Below are positions 6,467 to 11,341 of a stretch of DNA of 11,341 nt, piece by piece (the stretch's first letter is position 1; each line of letters begins with the position of its first letter). The notes under the pieces were generated by a model. The model ran no database searches. It was not told where the DNA came from and saw nothing but the letters and a program-made list of their open reading frames with translations. Origin of the DNA: an uncultured Lachnospiraceae bacterium (GTDB lineage Bacteria > Bacillota > Clostridia > Lachnospirales > Lachnospiraceae); assembly GCA_902803625.1 (NCBI GenBank), contig CADCQV010000035.1, forward strand, positions 1-11,341, in the 5' to 3' direction. The position numbers were made by a program, and so were the translations under genes.

Positions 6467-7792
6467 TTATAGAGCCTCTCTCAATAAATAATCATCATCT
6501 TCATCAATGATATCTATCATAACCTTTGCGATCTCGGGATCAAACTGGGTTCCGCTGCATCGAATAAGCTCGGCCCTTACCTCCTCCTGCATCTTCGGGG
6601 AGGAGTATGATCTCTTTGAAGTCATGGCGTCATAGCAGTCGGCAACACATATGATCCTCGCTTCCCTTGGTATGGCATCTCCGGAAAGTCCGTCCGGATA
6701 GCCCTTTCCATCATAGCGCTCATGATGCCATCTGGCTCCGGTGGAAAGCCCCGGGATCTCAGTTATTGTCTTCAGAATGTTCCAACCCACCACAGTGTGT
6801 TTTTTTATCTCAGCAAATTCCTCGTCGGAAAGCCTTCCACGCTTATTAATAATGCTCTCCTGCACACCTATCTTTCCGACGTCATGGAGTAGTCCCATGG
6901 CATAGATAACATCCTGATCCTCCAATGAGCCGCCGAGACGCTTCATTATCTCTCTGGCATAATCCGCCACCCTTTCCGAATGACCGTTTGTATAGTGATC
7001 TTTGGCATCTACCGCCTTGGAAAGCGCCATCATAACCTCCCGTGAAAGCCGTCCCTTGGCTCTCGCAGCCACCTCCCTCTCCTTTGATTTATGGAGTTCA
7101 TTCATTGTACGCATAAGCTCCACATAATCCGGTGTTTCCAGGGAAAGGAAGATCACAAGTACTCCCAGGGAGGCTGTAAAGAAGGTTATAAGGACATTGT
7201 CAAAGAAAAGCATCTGCAGGAAGAACAGCGCTCCTATGATGATAATGGAAAGAACCATTGCCACGACCTGGCTCCTTTTGTAATTCCTGCTGTGGGACAG
7301 CATGAAAAAGCTTCCGATAAAGAAGAAAAGTATCGGAAATCCGTATGCCACCGGCACAAAAAGGAAATTATGTATGTAACGGCCGGCCTCATCATAGGTG
7401 AAAACCCACCCGGTCAGGGGATTTGTGAGAAGCAGCGTAATGTCGGTGAAAAGAAGGATATAATTTATGATATCCCTTATCCTTCGGTCCTTCTTATCCA
7501 TATCTATATAGGCGTAGACATAGTAGATAAACAGAAAGCCTGAAAATGCGGCAAATAAGGAATCGGTAATATTAAAGAAGTAATGGACGGAATTCGGCAC
7601 ACGGTCACGTGCACTGGTAACAATAGCCGTTATCACATCGATAATATCCGCGAAAAGTACAATAAAAGCGAGCCTTCTGAAGGCTATATTCACCGGAGAC
7701 GGATTTGTATAGCGTATCACAAGAAAGGAACAGAGAATAATATCCAGCGGTATGACCGCCACTTCCAGATAAATATTGTAATCCAGCTGCAT
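6467..7792 (-). CDS. Seven-transmembrane HD-GYP domain phosphodiesterase
   Basis: The 441-residue protein has seven predicted membrane helices in the first half (about 8-27, 41-60, 72-95, 108-130, 142-164, 175-196 and 199-218). A short charged helix (about 222-250) leads into a complete HD-GYP domain. Visible residues are H271 (NGHSERV), H303-D304 and K307 in LLHDVGKIGV, H332, H356-H357 in WHHERYDGKGYPDG with an intact GYP (364-366), and D385 in CVADCYDAMTSKRSY. This is the canonical enzyme of the pair in this cluster, expected to hydrolyse cyclic-di-GMP at the inner face of the membrane. The N-terminal module probably senses a signal in or across the membrane; its ligand is unknown. It is first in the minus-strand cluster and abuts the pseudokinase gene. 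The start ATG has only a weak AGAGAG upstream. Confidence 0.92.
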   Translation of the reverse strand: MQLDYNIYLEVAVIPLDIILCSFLVIRYTNPSPVNIAFRRLAFIVLFADIIDVITAIVTSARDRVPNSVHYFFNITDSLFAAFSGFLFIYYVYAYIDMDKKDRRIRDIINYILLFTDITLLLTNPLTGWVFTYDEAGRYIHNFLFVPVAYGFPILFFFIGSFFMLSHSRNYKRSQVVAMVLSIIIIGALFFLQMLFFDNVLITFFTASLGVLVIFLSLETPDYVELMRTMNELHKSKEREVAARAKGRLSREVMMALSKAVDAKDHYTNGHSERVADYAREIMKRLGGSLEDQDVIYAMGLLHDVGKIGVQESIINKRGRLSDEEFAEIKKHTVVGWNILKTITEIPGLSTGARWHHERYDGKGYPDGLSGDAIPREARIICVADCYDAMTSKRSYSSPKMQEEVRAELIRCSGTQFDPEIAKVMIDIIDEDDDYLLREAL

Positions 7793-7803
7793 TTTTCTCT
7801 CTT

Positions 7804-7812
7804 ATTATACCA
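7804..7812 (-). promoter_or_regulatory. Extended -10 promoter element upstream of the minus-strand cluster
   Basis: Read on the minus strand, TGGTATAAT gives a perfect -10 hexamer (7804-7809) with the TG extension (7811-7812). No good -35 is present. Transcription would begin near 7797, only about 5 nt before the ATG at 7792, giving an almost leaderless message. A second candidate, TATAAG at 7848-7853 (minus strand) with TTACGA 17 nt upstream, would give a leader of roughly 48 nt that includes the AGAGAG. I cannot choose between them from sequence. Confidence 0.45.
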
Positions 7813-7854
7813 CGAAAACAGGCATATATACAGCAAACAATCTTAGCCTTATAA

Positions 7855-8006
7855 GATAAACGCATCAATTTCGTAACAGTTCACCCTGAAAGATTCTTCG
7901 CTTCGCTCAGAATGACATTACAGCCTTCTTTGTCATCCTGAGCGCCAGCGAAGGATCTTTCTCGCTTCGCTCAGAATGACATTATGGGGAGATTGATGCG
8001 TTTATC
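7855..8006. repeat. Nested palindromic REP-like element with 15-bp terminal inverted repeats
   Basis: GATAAACGCATCAAT (7855-7869) and ATTGATGCGTTTATC (7992-8006) are perfect inverted repeats enclosing 122 nt. Inside is a large imperfect palindrome (7890-7917 against 7931-7959) built on CTTCGCTCAGAATGACA. A further direct copy of its core follows: 23 nt at 7898-7920 are repeated identically at 7962-7984. The core resembles the widespread intergenic palindrome family with TTCGCTCAGGATGACA-type arms seen in many bacterial genomes (from memory). It fills most of the divergent gap between the HD-GYP and recombinase genes and contains no gene. A clear target-site duplication was not seen. Confidence 0.8.
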
Positions 8007-8016
8007 CTCCTTACCC

Positions 8017-8045
8017 TTGACTTAACTGATTCCTGAGTATAAAAT
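8017..8045 (+). promoter_or_regulatory. Promoter of the recombinase gene
   Basis: TTGACT (8017-8022) and TAAAAT (8040-8045) are separated by exactly 17 nt, each matching the sigma-A consensus at five of six positions. Transcription would start near 8052, at the left edge of the dif-like inverted repeat, giving a leader of about 50 nt. Confidence 0.7.
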
Positions 8046-8052
8046 ATAAACA

Positions 8053-8079
8053 GGTTGACATAAAATTATTATGTAAACC
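8053..8079. promoter_or_regulatory. Candidate dif-like Xer recombination site (11-5-11 inverted repeat)
   Basis: GGTTGACATAA (8053-8063) and TTATGTAAACC (8069-8079) are inverted copies matching at 10 of 11 positions, separated by AATTA. The right arm matches the conserved half of Firmicute dif sites (TTATGTAAACT in Bacillus, from memory) at 10 of 11 positions. The site lies 24 nt before the start of a XerS-like recombinase gene, the arrangement known for difSL beside xerS. A conventional dif has a 6-bp centre; here the symmetrical reading gives 5. It could instead be an operator for the gene, or an RNA hairpin in its leader. Confidence 0.5.
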
Positions 8080-8103
8080 AACCCCTCTTTTGGACGGATT
8101 ATT

Positions 8104-9177
8104 ATGTCAGATTACAAAAAAGAAAAAAATTATGAGGTGCGGCAGAAAGCCAATGAAATAATAAAGACCCTTCCGGATTATGTATATGACTATTTTCTTG
8201 CGAGGGAGATACGCTTAAGCGCCATGTCCATATACTCCTATGCGAACCAGCTCCGCACATTTTTTGAATTTATCCATGACAATAACCCTGCCTTCAGATC
8301 AAAGAGCATAAGGGAAATCAGCCTTGATGATCTGAACTGTCTTAATGACAGGGATATCGTGGAGTTTCTCCATTATCTCCGGAATTATCCGCGTCTACAG
8401 AAGGACGGGAGCAAAAAGTATGTGGAGTGCTCTCCTACCACCATACAGCACTATACCGTGGCACTGAATACCTTTTTCAAGTATCTTGTTGTGCGTAAAA
8501 TGGTGGATTCCAACCCTATCGGGCTTATCCAGCGTTCAAAGCTTCCGAAGAAGGAAGTGATCTATCTTGACCGTGATTCAAAGCTCTCATTTCTGGATGC
8601 TGTGGAGACCGGGGAGGGCTTAAGCAAAAAGCAGGCAAAGTACCACGAAAAGAACGGTCCCCGGGACTTTGCCATCGTTAGCATCTTCCTTTCAACGGGT
8701 ATCCGTGTGTCTGAGCTTGTGGGCATGGATATAAAGGACATTAATTTTAAGAAGCATTCGATAAATGTTTACCGTAAGGGCGGCAATTTTGACGTGGTCT
8801 ACTTCAGTGACAGTGCGGAATATTACCTTAAGGCCTATCTTGAGATCCGTGAAATGACCTACCACCCTTTGGATACGGAAAATGCGGTATTCTTAAACAG
8901 GGACGGGAAAAGGATAAGCGTCAGATCCGTGGAGCTTATGGTAAAAAAATACATCAATGCTTCCGTGCCCTCCGAAGGACGGCGGATAACCCCTCATAAG
9001 CTCCGCTCCACCTATGCGGAAACCATGCTGAAGGCTACCGGAGGGGATATCGAGAAGGTGCAGAAGCTTCTCGGACACTCTTCCATCACCTCAACCACCC
9101 ACTATGTGGATTCCACCCAGGAAGAAAAGGAGGCGGTACGGAATCTTTCCGATTTTGACACCGGTCCGAAAAGCTGA
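8104..9177 (+). CDS. XerS-like tyrosine recombinase
   Basis: The 357-residue protein has an N-terminal SAM-like DNA-binding domain (about 20-150) and a C-terminal catalytic domain (about 155-345) of the phage-integrase family (PF00589). All catalytic residues are visible: R201 (STGIRVSEL), K225 (RKGG), H298 and R301 (TPHKLRSTYA), H325 (LLGHSS) and the nucleophile Y334 (THYVD). Its length, the N-terminal pattern (TLPDYVYDYF...SIYSYANQLRTFFEF) and the long inter-domain insertion (GLSKKQAKYHEKNG) fit the ~356-residue single-protein XerS type better than XerC/XerD of ~300 residues. That family call is from memory of XerS. The ATG at 8104 has only a weak GGACGG. No phage or transposon genes are adjacent, so a role in chromosome-dimer resolution or site-specific inversion is more likely than integration of a local element. 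Confidence 0.85.
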   Translation: MSDYKKEKNYEVRQKANEIIKTLPDYVYDYFLAREIRLSAMSIYSYANQLRTFFEFIHDNNPAFRSKSIREISLDDLNCLNDRDIVEFLHYLRNYPRLQKDGSKKYVECSPTTIQHYTVALNTFFKYLVVRKMVDSNPIGLIQRSKLPKKEVIYLDRDSKLSFLDAVETGEGLSKKQAKYHEKNGPRDFAIVSIFLSTGIRVSELVGMDIKDINFKKHSINVYRKGGNFDVVYFSDSAEYYLKAYLEIREMTYHPLDTENAVFLNRDGKRISVRSVELMVKKYINASVPSEGRRITPHKLRSTYAETMLKATGGDIEKVQKLLGHSSITSTTHYVDSTQEEKEAVRNLSDFDTGPKS

Positions 9178-9204
9178 CAGGTTTTTACTTATGATCTAAA
9201 GCGG

Positions 9205-9801
9205 TCAGAACCTTATCCCGAAGGATCCCAGTATCAGAAAAATAAGGAAAAAAACAATGAGTGACGGCAGCAGGCCCTTAAAGAAATTCCGGTAATCCGC
9301 TCCGCTCAGGCTCATATGGAAAATTATGCTTACAAAAACATACCAGAACAGTATGTACTGCCATATCTCACCGGCTTTCGGAAGAACAAGGTTCCAAAGC
9401 GAATAGAGGCTTATTACCCCCATTATCACGGGAGCTATGGCGGATAAGGACAGCTGAAGCGCCTTTATAAAAAAATTCCCCCGGGGCTCTATCTCTACAC
9501 TTCCCAGTGTATTACCCTTCGGAAACAGAACGATTTTCTTAACCCTTGCACCCGTTACAAGTGCCAGAAGGGCGTGGGACAGCTCATGATGCACCGTTCC
9601 CGGGTAGGTGAGATAATTTCTCAAAATGAATGCGGGAACACTTCCGATCAGACCTGACAGGGCATCGGTGATCACACGGTTTATGAGGCTTATCAGAAAA
9701 CCCGTTATGAGAACGGTGAGAAACAGTAATATGGTTTCCAGAAGCGCATAAACTGCGGGATTCCCGGGTAGTGACAATCTTTCAATGATCAAGGTTATCA
9801 T
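9205..9801 (-). CDS. Small M50-type membrane zinc metalloprotease
   Basis: The 198-residue protein is mostly membrane helices (about 18-43, 48-60, 112-136, 148-163 and 178-195). It contains HHELSHALLALVTGA with the HExxH zinc motif at 72-76, placed after a hydrophobic stretch as in M50B-like peptidases (PF13398). A possible third ligand is D169 in HMSLSGADYRN. It would act as an intramembrane protease; the substrate is unknown. Length is usual for the short M50B-type proteins. ATG at 9799-9801 has AAGGA 7-8 nt upstream. The gene converges on the recombinase with a 27-nt gap lacking a clear terminator, and diverges from the transporter gene. The transporter's promoter -35 overlaps its start codon. 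Confidence 0.8.
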   Translation of the reverse strand: MITLIIERLSLPGNPAVYALLETILLFLTVLITGFLISLINRVITDALSGLIGSVPAFILRNYLTYPGTVHHELSHALLALVTGARVKKIVLFPKGNTLGSVEIEPRGNFFIKALQLSLSAIAPVIMGVISLYSLWNLVLPKAGEIWQYILFWYVFVSIIFHMSLSGADYRNFFKGLLPSLIVFFLIFLILGSFGIRF

Positions 9802-9823
9802 ATCTTTTCCTTTGTGGTATAAT
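9795..9823 (+). promoter_or_regulatory. Promoter of the AI-2E family transporter gene
   Basis: TTATCA (9795-9800) and a perfect TATAAT (9818-9823) are 17 nt apart, with an extended TG at 9815-9816. Transcription would start near 9830, giving a leader of about 57 nt. The -35 overlaps the start codon of the divergent metalloprotease gene, so RNA polymerase binding here could affect that gene. Confidence 0.65.
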
Positions 9824-9886
9824 GCAAAGATTAATGTAAGTATTTATGGTTAGTTTTATTCTACATCAGAAAGACAGCAAAGTTCA

Positions 9887-11227
9887 ATGAAATTCAGACC
9901 TGACAAAAAATATATATGGTGGGGGATCACGGCCTTTCTCGTATCGGTCTGTGTTATCCTTTTTATTTTCGCGGTATTTAATTATCCGGTTTTCGCAACG
10001 GGCTTTTCAAATTTCATAAAGGTTCTTATGCCGGTCATAGACGGCTTCCTTATAGCTTATCTCCTTAATCCCGTGGTTATGTTTTATGAAGAGAAGCTTA
10101 TTCCCGGGGTGTACGGTTTTTTTTCACATAAGAAGCCTGAGGGTATCCGGACAAAGCGTATATTCCGCTATATTTCTATTGCGCTCTCCGTATTGTCAGT
10201 GTTCTTCTTTATTATCCTCTTTATCAGCATAATGATCCCTCAGCTGATTGAAAGCGTCACCAGCATTGCACAGCAGTTTCCGCAGTACGCCAATAATCTG
10301 GTGGATTTCATAAACAAGACCTTTAATGACAACCCTCAGGTTCTTGAGTATTTTTATACCTATTACGACCGCTTTGAGGAATGGGCGGGAGGCTTTATGA
10401 AGAACATCCCCTCCTATGCCAATCAGATATGGTCCTCGGTATCCCAGGGCATAGCAAAGAGCGTGTCCTTTATATGGAATATCATTCTCGGGCTCGTACT
10501 TTCCGTTTATATCCTTAGCTTCAAGGAAAAATTCGCTGCACAGATGCGAAAGATCACCCTGGCCTATTTTAACAGGAGAAAGGCCAATAGTATTTTTGAT
10601 GGCTTAACGGAGATAAACTTTATCTTCAGGAATTATATCGTGAGCTCGATAGTGGATTCGCTGATAATCGGGGTACTCTGCTTTATTCTCTGCCTGATCT
10701 TAAGGTTCCCCTACCCTATTCTTATCAGCTTTATTGTGGGCGTTACCAATATCATTCCCTTCTTCGGACCCTTTGTAGGCGCCGTACCGGGCGGGATCAT
10801 CATTCTTATGATAGATCCGATAAAGGTGCTTTACTTTATTATAATGATAATAATTCTCCAGCAGACGGACGGCAATGTGATAAAGCCCAGACTTTTCGGA
10901 AGTTCAACCGGTATCCCGGCCTTCTGGGTCGTGGTTTCAATCCTCGTCGGCGGAGGGCTTTTCGGGGTTATGGGAATGTACCTTGGAACACCTGTATTTG
11001 CAGTGATCTATAACTTTATCAGACGCCGGGTGGCCAGAAGGCTTGAAATGAAGGGCCTGCCCCCGGAAACGGTGAAGTATGTGCGTTCTGATGAGCTGCC
11101 CTATGAGATCCCCAAAAGTGAACGTAAGGACGAGGAAAACAAGGCTGTCCAGATCATAGGGAAGATAAAGGACAGGATTGAGGACAGGATGGAGAACCTG
11201 AGCCAGGATGACGAGAAGAAACAGTGA
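9887..11227 (+). CDS. AI-2E/PerM-family membrane transporter
   Basis: The 446-residue protein fits the AI-2E_transport family (PF01594, PerM/YdgG/TqsA-like). N-terminal membrane helices lie at about 11-31 and 43-64, with another at 96-118. A hydrophilic segment (about 119-190) follows, then the conserved multi-helix core (about 195-380). Core motifs are FIVGVTNIIPFFGPFVGAVP (282-301), QQTDGNVIKPRLFG (325-338) and GLFGVMGMYLGTPVFAVI (357-374). A long charged tail (about 380-446) is expected in the cytoplasm. Some members export the quorum signal AI-2 and others act in ion or proton exchange, so the substrate here is open. The ATG at 9887 lacks a strong ribosome binding site (AGAAAGAC upstream). 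The gene seems to be a single transcription unit; a REP-like hairpin begins within a few bases of its stop. Confidence 0.88.
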   Translation: MKFRPDKKYIWWGITAFLVSVCVILFIFAVFNYPVFATGFSNFIKVLMPVIDGFLIAYLLNPVVMFYEEKLIPGVYGFFSHKKPEGIRTKRIFRYISIALSVLSVFFFIILFISIMIPQLIESVTSIAQQFPQYANNLVDFINKTFNDNPQVLEYFYTYYDRFEEWAGGFMKNIPSYANQIWSSVSQGIAKSVSFIWNIILGLVLSVYILSFKEKFAAQMRKITLAYFNRRKANSIFDGLTEINFIFRNYIVSSIVDSLIIGVLCFILCLILRFPYPILISFIVGVTNIIPFFGPFVGAVPGGIIILMIDPIKVLYFIIMIIILQQTDGNVIKPRLFGSSTGIPAFWVVVSILVGGGLFGVMGMYLGTPVFAVIYNFIRRRVARRLEMKGLPPETVKYVRSDELPYEIPKSERKDEENKAVQIIGKIKDRIEDRMENLSQDDEKKQ

Positions 11228-11284
11228 GAAGATCCTTCGCTCCGCTCAGAATGACAAACGGGCGCAGCCAATTGTCATTCTGAG
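11226..11284. repeat. REP-like hairpin directly after the transporter gene
   Basis: CTCAGAATGACAA (11245-11257) pairs perfectly over 13 bp with TTGTCATTCTGAG (11272-11284), with a 14-nt loop. The left side, GATCCTTCGCTCCGCTCAG (11231-11249), belongs to the same family as the element at 7890-7984. It begins at the last bases of the stop codon and might also protect or end the transcript; no T-run was seen. Confidence 0.75.
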
Positions 11285-11341
11285 GGCGCAGCCAATTGTC
11301 ATTCTGAGGGCGCAGCCAATTGTCATTCTGAGGGCGCAGCC
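11261..11341 (+). repeat. 24-bp tandem repeat, at least 3.4 copies, cut by window edge
   Basis: Three identical 24-nt units lie at 11261-11284, 11285-11308 and 11309-11332, followed by the first 9 nt of a fourth (11333-11341). Each unit begins GGCGCAGCC and ends with TTGTCATTCTGAG. The end piece is the right arm of the adjacent REP-like hairpin, so the array appears to have grown from one half of that element. There are no differences among the visible units. Confidence 0.9.

Noticed and set aside
7091..7543. Plus-strand frame of 150 codons opposite the 7TM HD-GYP gene
   Set aside because: It is opposite the membrane helices of a clear gene and encodes a His/Lys/Tyr-rich sequence typical of the reverse strand of hydrophobic coding DNA.
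8055..8060. Perfect TTGACA as a second -35 box before the recombinase gene
   Set aside because: The sequence 15-19 nt downstream (around CCAACC) has no -10 box. The hexamer is part of the left arm of the dif-like inverted repeat.
8053..8079. One end of an invertible promoter (phase variation)
   Set aside because: I found no second copy of the arm in inverted orientation by eye within this window, so there is no visible invertible segment.
9178..9204. Terminator between the converging recombinase and metalloprotease genes
   Set aside because: There is a T5 run and distant CTGAC/GTCAG arms with a 25-nt loop, but no stable stem directly before a T-tract.

Overview
The window looks like a chromosomal stretch from an anaerobic Firmicute of class Clostridia, most likely a Lachnospiraceae relative (Butyrivibrio/Roseburia-like). 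This rests on overall protein style: an AAA-ATPase-like/PD-(D/E)XK protein of the kind common in gut Clostridia, a sensor protein with a PAS-like block typical of the family, a Clostridia-type surface-protein repeat remnant, moderate GC, and a single XerS-like recombinase. No rRNA, tRNA, CRISPR array or insertion sequence was found. The taxonomic call is an inference.

Layout. Bases 1-618 hold the end of an unidentified gene, a decayed C-terminal piece of a repeat-type cell-surface protein, a perfect 11-bp hairpin and a doubtful small ORF. A 567-residue AAA-ATPase/nuclease gene (619-2322, +) follows. Bases 2323-2891 form a non-coding mosaic of at least six different palindromes joined by direct repeats. 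From 7792 leftward to 2892 runs a compact minus-strand cluster: 7TM HD-GYP phosphodiesterase, Cache-PAS histidine-kinase-like protein lacking its phospho-accepting histidine, Nudix hydrolase, and a second membrane-anchored HD-GYP protein. Gaps are 2 nt, 88 nt and a 4-nt ATGA overlap. Bases 7793-8103 hold divergent promoters and a nested palindromic REP-like element. Then come a XerS-like tyrosine recombinase (8104-9177, +), a small M50-type membrane metalloprotease (9205-9801, -) and an AI-2E/PerM-type transporter (9887-11227, +). The right edge is a REP-like hairpin running into a 24-bp tandem repeat that continues beyond the window.

How the parts may work together. The minus-strand cluster reads as a membrane-linked cyclic-di-nucleotide turnover unit. 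It has two HD-GYP enzymes and a sensor that binds a ligand outside the cell but probably cannot signal by ordinary His-Asp phosphotransfer. The recombinase has an 11-5-11 inverted repeat directly in front of it. One half resembles the conserved half of bacterial dif sites, so this may be a one-recombinase Xer system with its target beside the gene, as known for XerS/difSL in streptococci. The three most interesting items are this candidate dif-like site, the degenerate kinase between two HD-GYP proteins, and the palindrome mosaic behind the AAA/nuclease gene.
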